This document shows, one piece after another, positions 44,851 through 52,848 of a stretch of DNA of 64,000 bases. Position numbers and translations under genes: made by a program. How positions within the stretch are numbered: the first letter of the stretch is position 1; each line of letters opens with the position of its first letter. This DNA comes from Actinoallomurus liliacearum. Lineage in GTDB: Bacteria > Actinomycetota > Actinomycetes > Streptosporangiales > Streptosporangiaceae. The notes under the pieces are model-generated. The model made no database searches. It was not told where the DNA came from and saw nothing but the letters and a program-made list of their open reading frames with translations. Location: assembly GCF_039542035.1 (NCBI RefSeq), contig NZ_BAABHJ010000006.1:124001-188000 (forward strand), given 5' to 3'.

Positions 44851-44904
44851 TCGCCGGTACGGCGAGGACACCGCTGTCGGTGGGGCGCGCTAGCGTGCGG
44901 TGCC

Positions 44905-45972
44905 GTGGAGACGGTGACGTGGGAGCAGGTGCTGGCCTGGCGGCTGCGGCGGCAGTTCCTCGATCCGGCGGCCGGCGGTGACCCGGTCGAGGTCACCCGG
45001 CGGCTCGCCGGCGTCCAGGCACAGGTGGCCTCGGCCGCCGAGCTGGCGATCGCCGTCCGGCAGGCCGAGCCGGCACCGGGCGCGGTGCCGGCGGCCCTCG
45101 CCGACCGCAGGCTCGTGAAGACCTGGGCGATGCGCGGCACCCTGCACCTGCTGCCCGCCGACGAGGCCGCCGCCTACCTCGCGCTGTCCGGCGCGCACCG
45201 CAACTGGGAGCGCGGGAGCTGGCAGAAGACGTTCGGCGCCACGCCCGCCGACCTGGGGGCGATCGCGGCGGCCGCGACCGACGCCCTGGCCGGCGGCGCG
45301 GTCCTCAGCCGTGAGGAGCTCACCGCCGAGATCGTCGACCGCACCGGCTCGGCCCACCTCGCCGAGCTGCTCGGCTCCGGGTGGGGCGTCCTCCTCAAGC
45401 CGCTCGCCTGGTGGCGGGTGCTGTGCTTCGGGCCGCCGCGCGGCAACCGGGTCACGTTCGTCAGCGCCGCCTGGCTGCCGGAGGCGCCCGACCCGGCGGC
45501 GACCGTGCTCCGGGCGTACCTCGGCGCCCACGGGCCGACGACGCCGGAGCTGTTCGACAAGGTGTGGCTCAGCCGGGGCGTCACCCGCCGGGCGCAGCTC
45601 AAGGGCTGGTTCGCCGCGCTGGGCGACGAGCTCACCGAGGTCGACGTCGAGGGCGAGCGGCGTGTCATGCTCGCCGAGCACGTCGCGGAGCTGACCGCGA
45701 CCCCGCCGAGCCGGGCCGTTCGCCTCCTCGGCGCGTTCGACGCGTACGTCCTGGGCACCGGCACCACCGCCACGGAGATCGTCCCGGCGGCGCGCCGCGC
45801 CGCGGTCAGCCGCAGCGGCGGCTGGATCTCCCCGGTCGTGTTGCACGGCGGCCGGGTCGCCGGGGTCTGGGCGGACGAGACGACCACGCTCTGGGAGGAC
45901 GTCCCGGAGGACGCCCTCGCCGCCGAACGCGCCCGCCTCGCCCGGATCACCTCGGGCTCTCCGCGCGGCTGA
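44905..45972 (+). CDS. AlkZ-like winged-helix DNA glycosylase (HTH_42 family)
   Basis: This 355-residue protein belongs to the winged-helix family PF06224. It has RRLAGVQAQVASAAELAIAV, whose Gln38-Ala39-Gln40 matches the QxQ catalytic motif of Streptomyces AlkZ, the glycosylase that unhooks azinomycin-type interstrand crosslinks. VKTWAMRGTLHLLPADEAAA and GAFDAYVLGTGTTATEIVPA are further family landmarks. Its likely role is repair of bulky alkylated or crosslinked bases. GTG 44905 is the start; TAGCGT at 44891-44896 could be the -10 of a leaderless transcript. Confidence 0.82.
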   Translation: METVTWEQVLAWRLRRQFLDPAAGGDPVEVTRRLAGVQAQVASAAELAIAVRQAEPAPGAVPAALADRRLVKTWAMRGTLHLLPADEAAAYLALSGAHRNWERGSWQKTFGATPADLGAIAAAATDALAGGAVLSREELTAEIVDRTGSAHLAELLGSGWGVLLKPLAWWRVLCFGPPRGNRVTFVSAAWLPEAPDPAATVLRAYLGAHGPTTPELFDKVWLSRGVTRRAQLKGWFAALGDELTEVDVEGERRVMLAEHVAELTATPPSRAVRLLGAFDAYVLGTGTTATEIVPAARRAAVSRSGGWISPVVLHGGRVAGVWADETTTLWEDVPEDALAAERARLARITSGSPRG

Positions 45973-46096
45973 CCGGCGGGTCGGGGGCGGCCACGGTCGG
46001 CGGTCAGGCGCGCCCGGTCTGGTCGGCGGAGGCCACAGATGGCGGACAGGCGCACCCGGCCTGCCCGGGTCACCTCCCGCCCCGCCGATCGGCGGG

Positions 46097-47011
46097 TCAG
46101 CGGCGGCCGCGGATCGCGGACAGGAGCGCGACGGTGCGGGCCCGCTCCCGCTCGTCGCCGACCGGACTGGCCACGAACTCGGTGGCGCCGGCGTCGGCGT
46201 ACGCCCGGATGGCCCGCTCGACCGTGTCCTCGGCGCCCGCGATGACCGTCTCGTGGACCCCCGACAGGCCTTGACGGTCCAGGATGGCGCGGTAACTGGG
46301 CTGCCGCCCGGCGCCGCCGACCGCCGCCGCGACACCCTGCCGGACCCCGTCGGGGTCGTGGGTGACGCTGACCATGACGCCCGCGACGACGCGAGGGTCG
46401 GGCCGTCCCGCCCGCGCGGCGGCGCGGCCGATGGTCGGCGCGATGTGCTCCCCGATCCCGCGCGGTCCGGTCCACACGGTGACCGCTCCGTCGGCGAGTT
46501 CTCCGGCGATCCGCAGCATCACCGGGCCCAGTGCTGCCAGGAGGACGGGCGGCGCGACGGCGCCCGGCACGCTCGTGCGTCCCACGGCGGTTATCACTTC
46601 GCCGTGGTGGTCGACCTCCTCGCCCCGTAGGAGCGGCACCAGCGCGGTCAGGTACTCGCGGACGTGCCGGGCCGGCCGGTCGTATGAGTGGCCGAACGCC
46701 TTCTCAATGATCTGCGGATGGCTCGGGCCGACACCGAGGATGAACCGGTTGCCGCTCGCGGCCTGCGCGGTGAGCGCCTGACCGGCCAGCGCCAAGGGAT
46801 GGCGGGGATAGGTCTGGGTCACCGCGGTGCCCACGTCGATCCCCGGCACCTCCCGACCGACGAGGGTGGCGAGCGCGACCGCGTCCCAGGAGAAGAGCTG
46901 GCTGAAGTAGGCGCTGTCCAGCCCGGCCTCCGCCGCCGCGCGCACTTTCTCGATCATTTCGGGGAGAGCGGTGTCCTCGACCGCGACTCCGATCATCACT
47001 CCCAGCCGCAT
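46097..47011 (-). CDS. LLM-class F420-dependent oxidoreductase
   Basis: This 304-residue luciferase-like TIM-barrel protein has MRLGVMIG at the start, GIDVGTAVTQTYPRHPLALA, ASGNRFILGVGPSHPQII (the LGxGxSH motif of F420 enzymes) and late GAEDTVERAIRAYADAGATE. It should use coenzyme F420 to oxidise or reduce an unknown compound. ATG 47011 is the family-type start. It diverges from a TetR gene, with two matching operators in between. Confidence 0.9.
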   Translation of the reverse strand: MRLGVMIGVAVEDTALPEMIEKVRAAAEAGLDSAYFSQLFSWDAVALATLVGREVPGIDVGTAVTQTYPRHPLALAGQALTAQAASGNRFILGVGPSHPQIIEKAFGHSYDRPARHVREYLTALVPLLRGEEVDHHGEVITAVGRTSVPGAVAPPVLLAALGPVMLRIAGELADGAVTVWTGPRGIGEHIAPTIGRAAARAGRPDPRVVAGVMVSVTHDPDGVRQGVAAAVGGAGRQPSYRAILDRQGLSGVHETVIAGAEDTVERAIRAYADAGATEFVASPVGDERERARTVALLSAIRGRR

Positions 47012-47030
47012 GGTGACCTCCCGATAACAT

Positions 47031-47049
47031 GAACCGGATCTTCCGGTTC
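47031..47049 (+). promoter_or_regulatory. TetR operator 1 (LLM/TetR)
   Basis: GAACCGGA-TCT-TCCGGTTC is a perfect 8-bp inverted repeat 20 bases before the LLM gene start. Confidence 0.7.
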
Positions 47050-47062
47050 CGGCCACTACACT

Positions 47063-47080
47063 AACCTGAAGATCAGATTC
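47063..47080 (-). promoter_or_regulatory. TetR operator 2 (LLM/TetR)
   Basis: Read on the minus strand, GAATCTGATCTTCAGGTT matches operator 1 at 15 of 18 positions. It lies 25 bases before the tetR start and is a lower-affinity second site. Confidence 0.5.
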
Positions 47081-47104
47081 CGATTGACCGCAGTGGGGAG
47101 ATCC

Positions 47105-47671
47105 GTGCGAGCCGACGCGCGCCGCAACCGGGCGCTCATCCTGGACGCCGCGCTCGACCTCTTCGCCACTTGTGGCCCGGCGGTGTCCATGGAGGAGATC
47201 GCGCGGGCCGCGGGTCTGGGCGTGGGCACGCTCTACCGCCACTTCCCGGACCGGCAGGCGCTACAGGAGCAGATCGCCGCCGACACGCTGCGACGGCTCC
47301 TCTCCGCCCTCCGCGATCTGGCCGCCCGCCCCGCGCCGGCCTGGGAGGCGCTGGTGCTGTTCGTCCGCCACTGCGCCGGCCTGCCGCTGGCCCTGGCCAA
47401 GACGCTCGTGGATGACGCGTCCCCTCCTCCCGAGGTCGCCGAGCTCACCGGCGACGTGAACGGGCTCATCGCCCGGCTCGCCGAGCAGGCCCAGCGCGAG
47501 GGCTCACTGCGCGCCGACCTCCCACCCCGCGAGGTCGTCGACCTGCTCAGCGTCGCCGTCTGCCGGCCCGGAGCCCGCGCGGACGACGCCCTGACCACCG
47601 TCATCCTCGACGGGCTCAAAGCGCCGACGGCGGTCGGCCCAGCGCGCGGGGCAGCCGTTACGGTGGACTAA
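47105..47671 (+). CDS. TetR-family repressor
   Basis: This 188-residue protein has RNRALILDAALDLFATCGPA and EEIARAAGLGVGTLYRHFPD, the standard TetR DNA-binding domain. GTG 47105 follows GGGGAGATCC; earlier TTG/GTG codons are possible. It probably represses the divergent LLM oxidoreductase and itself. Confidence 0.9.
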   Translation: MRADARRNRALILDAALDLFATCGPAVSMEEIARAAGLGVGTLYRHFPDRQALQEQIAADTLRRLLSALRDLAARPAPAWEALVLFVRHCAGLPLALAKTLVDDASPPPEVAELTGDVNGLIARLAEQAQREGSLRADLPPREVVDLLSVAVCRPGARADDALTTVILDGLKAPTAVGPARGAAVTVD

Positions 47672-47738
47672 CAGCGCGGTAGTCGTCACGAAACGTGCCG
47701 TCCGCACCATCTGAAGGAGTCGACATCGGTGGTGAGGC

Positions 47739-48698
47739 GTGATTCCTGGAGCTCTCATCCGGTTCCGTAACATCCACGGTTACTGGCGGGCCTTCCGAAT
47801 GACCGGGAGCGGGCCGCCCCTGCTCCTGATCCACGGCATCGGCGACAACTCCGGCACCTGGGCGGACGTCATCCCCCGGCTCGCCGAACGCCACACCGTC
47901 ATCGCCCCCGACCTGCTCGGCCACGGCGAGTCGGCCAAACCGCGGGCCGACTACGCCATCGCCGCGTACGCCTGCGGAATGCGCGACCTGCTCAGCGTCC
48001 TCGACGTCGACCGGGTCTCGGTCGTCGGCCACTCGCTCGGTGGCGGGATCGCCATGCAGTTCGCCTATCAGTTCCCCGAACGCTGTGAGCGGCTCGTGCT
48101 CATCGCCTCCGGTGGAATCGGCCGGGAGGTCCACCCGCTGCTGCGCCTGGCGGCGGCGCCCGGCGCCGAGATCGGGCTGTCGCTGGCGACCTCGACGCCC
48201 GCGCGCACGGCCGTGCGGCTGGCGGCCCCCGCCCTGCGTCTCACCGGCGGTCTGTTCCTGGGGACCGACTTCGACTACATCCTCCGGCGCTACCAGGGCC
48301 TGCGCACCCGGAAGGCGCGCGAGGCGTTCCTGCGGTGCCTCCGGGCCGGAGTCGACGTGCACGGCCAGGTCATCACGATGCTCGACCGCTGTTACCTCGC
48401 TGAGGGCATGCCGATCCTCATCGTCTGGGGCAGGGAGGACCACGTGATCCCCGTCGGGCACGCGATGATCGCGCACGCCGCCATGCCGGGCAGTCGGCTC
48501 GAGATCTTCGGGCGGTGCGGGCACTTCCCGCACCGCGACGACCCCGACCGTTTCGTCACCACGGTGGAGCGGTTCCTGGAGACGACCCAACCGGCGCTGC
48601 ACGATCCCGGCCGGTGGCGCCGCCTGCTGCGAGCCGGCCGGAAAGAGGCCGGAGCGAGGGCGGAGACCCTCGCGCCCCACGTGTCCAGCGGTGTCTGA
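47739..48698 (+). CDS. Alpha/beta hydrolase, serine type
   Basis: The protein has 319 residues. HGIGDNSGTW is the oxyanion-hole region, GHSLGGGIAMQFAYQFPERC holds the nucleophile Ser, WGREDHVIPVGHA the Asp, and GRCGHFPHRDDPDRF the His. The N-terminal FRNIHGYWRAFRMTG is typical of lipase/acyltransferase-like members in mycobacteria. GTG 47739 is the start. It lies 67 bases after tetR and might belong to the same regulon. Substrate unknown. Confidence 0.88.
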   Translation: MIPGALIRFRNIHGYWRAFRMTGSGPPLLLIHGIGDNSGTWADVIPRLAERHTVIAPDLLGHGESAKPRADYAIAAYACGMRDLLSVLDVDRVSVVGHSLGGGIAMQFAYQFPERCERLVLIASGGIGREVHPLLRLAAAPGAEIGLSLATSTPARTAVRLAAPALRLTGGLFLGTDFDYILRRYQGLRTRKAREAFLRCLRAGVDVHGQVITMLDRCYLAEGMPILIVWGREDHVIPVGHAMIAHAAMPGSRLEIFGRCGHFPHRDDPDRFVTTVERFLETTQPALHDPGRWRRLLRAGRKEAGARAETLAPHVSSGV

Positions 48699-48744
48699 CC
48701 CGCCTCCGCGCCATTCCCGGGTCGGCGCACGCCGCCGCCCGGTC

Positions 48745-50028
48745 TCAGGAGCGAGGCGGCCGGTACGACCAGTCCAGGGCACCGGAGCGCTCCACCTGCG
48801 GGTGGCTGTACCGGACGGGCCGCCCGGACTCCAGCGAGGTCGCGGTCGCCTGGAGGAGGGCGAGGTACGACGGCCAGCCTTCCCCGGAGCCGAAGATCAG
48901 GCCCTGTTCGTCGTCGGCGTCACCGACCCGTCCCCCGTGGTCGGGGTCGGCCACCAGCGTGACCCCGCCTCCGTCCTCACCGATCGGCACCAGCCTGCCG
49001 GACCACCACGTACCCGAAGCGTCCCCCTGGTCCCGCACGATGCCGCACAGCATGCGCCAGGTCGACTCGATCCGGTCCAGGGACAGCGGCCGGTACATCA
49101 GCGGGACCTGAAAGGCGGCTCGGTCCCCCTGCCGCACGCCGTTGTGGCGGAGCAGCGAGACGACGACGTCGTCGGGGAAGCGCACCCCCAGTCGGGACTG
49201 CGCGGCAGCGATGCGTCCCTGGTCCGCCGGTGGGCCCAGCGTGGCGTAGGTCGCGGGGGCGTGCGCGCGAAGCCACGTCTCGATACGGCGCCAGACCCGG
49301 TTCGTCGCCGCCGCCCGCGTCGGGTCCGGGCGCACCGGGATCGCGTGATCCGCGGACGGGGTGCATCCGATGGCCTTGAGCCGGGCCTGCGTCAGTGGCG
49401 TCCGCTTGGGCGTGGGGCCCGGTGCGGGAGTCGTCACCATCGGGCTGGGGCTCGGCGGCGCCGGGCTGGGCACCAGCGCGTCGACGAGGCCGACGAAGCC
49501 CTGGTCGGCCTTGGCGGTTCTCCTGCCGTTCACGACCAGCTTGCAACTCTCATCGATGCTCAGGCCCTGAACCCGGCCGTCGCCGTACGAGAACAGCACG
49601 ACGTCGGCGAGCGGATCCCCGGCGTAAAGACACGCGATCGAGCCGCGGCCCATGACCGGCAACCGGTTGGCCCGCTCCGCGTACGACCGTACGTCGGGCA
49701 GCGGGTGGACGCCGATGAGCCGTGCGGGAGCCTCTCGAAGGCTGCCCCCCATCCGCCTCTGGTACCGGCAGATGACGGCGGAGCCGGGCTCACCGGGAAC
49801 GAGCCGCGTGGCGGCGCCCGGCCGGGTCGGCAGATGATTCTTGGCGAGGAATGTGAACTGAGCCGGGCAACGGTCCCGAGCCGACGTACGACCCGCACCG
49901 GGGAGCAGTTGCGGTACGACCGTGACGGCGGCCGCCACCGCGGCCGTCCCCAATGCGCCCGCGCCCCACCGCCAGGACCCTCTCGGCGTCCGCGCAGGTG
50001 CCGGTTCGGGACTCGATTCGTCGGCCAT
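48745..50028 (-). CDS. Membrane-anchored protein with SMI1/KNR4 domain
   Basis: The protein has 427 residues. A single hydrophobic segment at about 20-43 (WGAGALGTAAVAAAVTVVPQ) puts the rest outside. An N-terminal extracytoplasmic domain (about 50-185) contains Cys residues in DRCPAQFTF, VICRYQ, IACLYAG and ESCKL. A Pro-rich linker (190-215, PSPAPPSPSP) leads to a SMI1/KNR4-like domain: RIETWLRAHAPATYATLGPP, then RLGVRFPDDVVVSLLRHNGV. SMI1/KNR4 domains often occur as cytoplasmic toxin-immunity proteins, so an exported one is unusual. No toxin is recognised nearby. Confidence 0.72.
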   Translation of the reverse strand: MADESSPEPAPARTPRGSWRWGAGALGTAAVAAAVTVVPQLLPGAGRTSARDRCPAQFTFLAKNHLPTRPGAATRLVPGEPGSAVICRYQRRMGGSLREAPARLIGVHPLPDVRSYAERANRLPVMGRGSIACLYAGDPLADVVLFSYGDGRVQGLSIDESCKLVVNGRRTAKADQGFVGLVDALVPSPAPPSPSPMVTTPAPGPTPKRTPLTQARLKAIGCTPSADHAIPVRPDPTRAAATNRVWRRIETWLRAHAPATYATLGPPADQGRIAAAQSRLGVRFPDDVVVSLLRHNGVRQGDRAAFQVPLMYRPLSLDRIESTWRMLCGIVRDQGDASGTWWSGRLVPIGEDGGGVTLVADPDHGGRVGDADDEQGLIFGSGEGWPSYLALLQATATSLESGRPVRYSHPQVERSGALDWSYRPPRS

Positions 50029-50071
50029 GCGACAAGATCATGCCGCAGAAAAGGCCACCGACTCCCAGGGA

Positions 50072-51262
50072 TCAGGCGGTCTCCTCGGCCACCACCGGAG
50101 TCCGCGCCCGGCGGCCGAGAACCTCCCAGCCGGCCAGCGCGCCCAGGACGGCCAATGTCAGGAAGGCGAGGACCAGCGGCGAGAGGAGCATGGAGACGGG
50201 AGCAAGGACCGCCAGTGTCCCCAGCGCCAGCACGCGCGCGGCCGTGAAGTGGCCGAACACCGCCCGCTTGAACAGCGCGTGCCCCGCGACGAACAGCGCC
50301 GGGCCGCCGAGCACCACCGTGGCCGTGCCTCCCGTCATGTGTCCGCCCGGGTGCGCGACGACCAGTTCGTCCGCCACGGCGGTGACGATGATCCCGGCGA
50401 CGAGCGGCACGTGGCTGAACGTGTACGCGGACCGGCCCAGCCGGCCGGGATCGTCCGCGTTCGCGATCCGCGTCGCGGCGGCCTCCGCGCTGCGGTCGAA
50501 GTAGATCCACCACATCGCCACACTGCCGAGGAAGGCGACCGCGAACGCCGTGACCGCACCCGCGCCCATGTCCTTCTGTCCCGCGAAGGTGCTGCCGGTG
50601 ACCAGCAACGACTCGCCGAGCGCGATGATCACGAAGAGCTGGCAGCGCTCCGCCATGTGCGAGCCGTCGATCGTCCAGTGCGCCGTCGTCGACCGGCCGA
50701 GCCCGGGGAACCGATAGCCGACCCACGGGGCGACGTACTCCAGCCCGAGCGCCAGGAGCCACAGGGCCGGCCGGGCCCCGTGGTCGCCGAAGGCGCCGGC
50801 GAGCCACAACACGCCCGCCGTGGTCTCCCACGCCATGATCCGCTGGAAGTTCGGCCCCAGCTCGTGCCGCCAGGTCGCGACGGTGGCGAACGCCGTACGG
50901 CCGACCTGAATGGCGACGTACCCGCCGGCGAACCACAGGCCACGGTTCCCGAACGCCTCGGGCAGCGCCGCCGACATCAGCAGACCGCTGAGCATCGCCG
51001 CGATCAGCACGAGCCGGACGGCCGGGTGGTCGGGGTTGAACCAGTTGGTGGTCCAGCTCGTGTACATCCACGCCCACCACACCGCCAGCAACAGCAACAG
51101 CGTCTCGGCCGCGCCGGTCACGGTGAGGTCCTTCAGCAGCCGATGGGACAGCTGCGTCACCGCGTAGACGAACACGAGGTCGAAGAACAGCTCGAAGTAC
51201 GTGACCCGCGCCGCCCCGTCACGGCGGGAGCGCAGGAGTCCCACCGGAGTCCCGTGATTCAC
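50072..51262 (-). CDS. LtrA-family membrane protein
   Basis: This 396-residue protein of the low-temperature-requirement A family has about 11 helices. Landmarks are VTYFELFFDLVFVYAVTQLS at the N-terminus, WWAWMYTSWTTNWFNPDHP, and HMAERCQLFVIIALGESLLV in the middle. The family is widespread and its transport or enzymatic role is unknown. It may be co-transcribed with the SMI1 gene 43 bases downstream. Confidence 0.9.
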   Translation of the reverse strand: MNHGTPVGLLRSRRDGAARVTYFELFFDLVFVYAVTQLSHRLLKDLTVTGAAETLLLLLAVWWAWMYTSWTTNWFNPDHPAVRLVLIAAMLSGLLMSAALPEAFGNRGLWFAGGYVAIQVGRTAFATVATWRHELGPNFQRIMAWETTAGVLWLAGAFGDHGARPALWLLALGLEYVAPWVGYRFPGLGRSTTAHWTIDGSHMAERCQLFVIIALGESLLVTGSTFAGQKDMGAGAVTAFAVAFLGSVAMWWIYFDRSAEAAATRIANADDPGRLGRSAYTFSHVPLVAGIIVTAVADELVVAHPGGHMTGGTATVVLGGPALFVAGHALFKRAVFGHFTAARVLALGTLAVLAPVSMLLSPLVLAFLTLAVLGALAGWEVLGRRARTPVVAEETA

Positions 51263-51271
51263 GCGGGAAGA

Positions 51272-51544
51272 CTACGGCAGCGTGGACCGTCGTACGGCGT
51301 CAAGACGATCACGGAGCTCGTACGCCGTCGCGCCCGTCACGTACCCCTGCCGCCCCCGCACCGCCACCCAGACCGACGCGAACGGATCGAACAGCGCGAT
51401 CCACCCGGGAAACTCGCGGCGCAGCCGGTGCAGCCACACCCAGCGCGCCTCCCAGACCGGATCGGGCGCGCGGCCGAAGGTCACCCGATCGACCCGTGTC
51501 GCCGGGGCGCGACCCGGCGGAAGGTCACCGGTTGCCGAGCACAT
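51272..51544 (-). CDS. Small hypothetical protein, 90 aa
   Basis: This small frame has a plausible soluble composition: ARWVWLHRLRREFPGWIALF, then DPFASVWVAVRGRQGYVTGA. The W-rich pattern with FPGW...VRGRQ resembles the small proteins often found next to XRE/DUF397 loci in actinomycetes, but no function is known. ATG 51544 overlaps the end of the adjacent remnant by 20 bases; GTG 51484 is a shorter alternative. Confidence 0.55.
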   Translation of the reverse strand: MCSATGDLPPGRAPATRVDRVTFGRAPDPVWEARWVWLHRLRREFPGWIALFDPFASVWVAVRGRQGYVTGATAYELRDRLDAVRRSTLP

Positions 51545-51707
51545 TCCGGATCTCCTCGGCGGCGCGCGCCGTCTCCCGCGCGGGACAGATCGGGTCGCCC
51601 CAGGAGTAGAAGAACCACAGGGCGTCGCCGTCGACCCGGTAGTGGTCGATCCGGATCGTCTCGGACAGGACGGGCGCGTGCCGGTCCTTGGCCGCCGAGC
51701 AGTACGC
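51525..51707 (-). pseudogene. Start-less small gene remnant antisense to the XRE 5' end
   Basis: On the minus strand a frame closing with TGA at 51525-51527 reads AKDRHAPVLSETIRIDHYRV, then DGDALWFFYSWGDPICPARE and TARAAEEIRNVLGNR, which looks like genuine protein. It has no ATG or GTG start and runs into an in-frame TAG at 51708-51710, inside the XRE coding sequence. The simplest reading is that its N-terminus was deleted when the two genes became joined head to head. Confidence 0.45.
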
Positions 51708-52444
51708 CTACCGGCTCCGCCTGCACCGCGAGCGCGCCGACCTCACCCAGGACGACGTCGGCCGCGAATGCATCATCAGCGGCAAGATGATCAGCCACTT
51801 CGAGAACTGCCGCCGCATCCCCACCCTCGACGTCTCCAAGGACCTCGACCGCCTCTTCGCCTTGGACAAGTACTTCGAGGAACTCCACCCACACGTCGTA
51901 CGGGAGACGGCGCTGACTCCCGGGTTCACGACTTACGCCGAAGAAGAGGAGCAGGCCGCATCGTTGCGGATGTACGAGCCGCTGATGGTGTCCGGCCTAC
52001 TGCAGACGGAGGCGTACGCCCGGGAAGTCCTCCAGGTCGGGCAGAGCGACGAGCGGCTTGATCGGGTGGTCGCAGTCCGCATGGGCCGCCAGGACATCCT
52101 GGAACGACAGGACCCGCCATACCTGGTGGTTCTCGCCGGTCGGCGGACCGGGCGTCATGAAGGAGCAACTCGCGCACCTGCTGGAGATGGCGCAGCGCCC
52201 GAACATCGGTATCCAGGTGATTCCTGCGGGCGCCCCGGTGTACGTCTCCAGTGGCTTCGCCCTGCTCGGACAGGCGGACGGGACGAACGTCGCGTATGTC
52301 GACGGCGCGGCCGGTCACGGTCAACTGATCCGGCCCCCTCAACAGGTACACAGGCTCGCAGTACGCTTCGACCAGATTCGGGGCGACGCGCTCCCCGTGT
52401 CTGATTCTGAGAAACTAATCTGCGCGCTGATGGAGCAGATGTGA
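51688..52444 (+). pseudogene. XRE/DUF5753 regulator with frameshift
   Basis: The first frame (from TTG 51688) holds the Xre helix-turn-helix YRLRLHRERADLTQDDVGRE, then MISHFENCRRIPTLDVSKDL, and the first part of DUF5753 (SLRMYEPLMVSGLLQTEAYA, RQDILERQDPPYLVVL). At about 52135 the protein frame shifts. The next frame continues with PVGGPGVMKEQLAHLLEMAQ, IGIQVIPAGAPVYVSSGFAL and ends at 52444. The usual DEAVLRR-like segment between these parts is missing, so about 20-25 bases were deleted. There is no ATG or GTG start, and the first 10-15 residues of the family are missing too. The regulator is probably dead or makes only its DNA-binding half. Confidence 0.7.
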
Positions 52445-52557
52445 ACCTCGTCCCCGCAGACAGCACCTGGCGCAAGTCAAGTTACTCTGGCGAAGAAGGC
52501 AGCAGCCTCTGCGTGGAGGTCACCCGAGTGACCCCCGCGACCACGGAAGAAAAGTGA
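52441..52557 (+). CDS. DUF397 protein 1 of 3, 38 aa
   Basis: GTG 52441 overlaps the stop of the XRE frame (GTGA). The product MNLVPADSTWRKSSYSGEEG then SSLCVEV has the DUF397 hallmarks WRKSSYSG and CVEV. DUF397 proteins pair with XRE/DUF5753 regulators in actinomycetes and are linked to antibiotic production and development. At 38 residues it is shorter than most (about 60), as are the next two. Confidence 0.8.
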   Translation: MNLVPADSTWRKSSYSGEEGSSLCVEVTRVTPATTEEK

Positions 52558-52670
52558 ACGTCACTTCTTCAGGCAGTACTTGGCGTAAGTCCAGCTACTC
52601 GGGTGAAGAGGTGAGCAGCAACTGCGTAGAGGTTGCCCAGCTGACCCGCAGCATCGCGGAGCAGTCGTGA
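52554..52670 (+). CDS. DUF397 protein 2 of 3, 38 aa
   Basis: GTG 52554 overlaps the stop of copy 1 (GTGA). The product MNVTSSGSTWRKSSYSGEEV then SSNCVEVAQLTRS is the same length as copy 1 and differs mainly at the C-terminus. Confidence 0.8.
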   Translation: MNVTSSGSTWRKSSYSGEEVSSNCVEVAQLTRSIAEQS

Positions 52671-52792
52671 ACCTCGTCAATCCAGGCGACAACTGGCGCA
52701 AGTCCAGTTACTCCGGTGAGAACATCAGCGACACCTGCGTGGAGGTTGCCCGGCTGACCTTCGCTGAGTCGGCTGAGTCGTCCGCCGGGTGA
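52667..52792 (+). CDS. DUF397 protein 3 of 3, 41 aa
   Basis: GTG 52667 overlaps the stop of copy 2 (GTGA). The product MNLVNPGDNWRKSSYSGENI then SDTCVEVARLTFAESAESSA has the same WRKSSYSG...CVEV core. A 15-bp perfect hairpin follows 17 bases after the stop, so the three copies and the broken XRE gene form one transcription unit. Confidence 0.8.
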   Translation: MNLVNPGDNWRKSSYSGENISDTCVEVARLTFAESAESSAG

Positions 52793-52809
52793 CCCATCGC
52801 GTTTCGCGT

Positions 52810-52848
52810 CGTCTACTCAGAGGACACGATTTCTCCTCTGAGTAGACG
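52810..52848 (+). terminator. Terminator of the XRE-DUF397 operon
   Basis: CGTCTACTCAGAGGA (52810-52824) and TCCTCTGAGTAGACG (52834-52848) form a perfect 15-bp stem with a 9-base loop. Confidence 0.8.
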
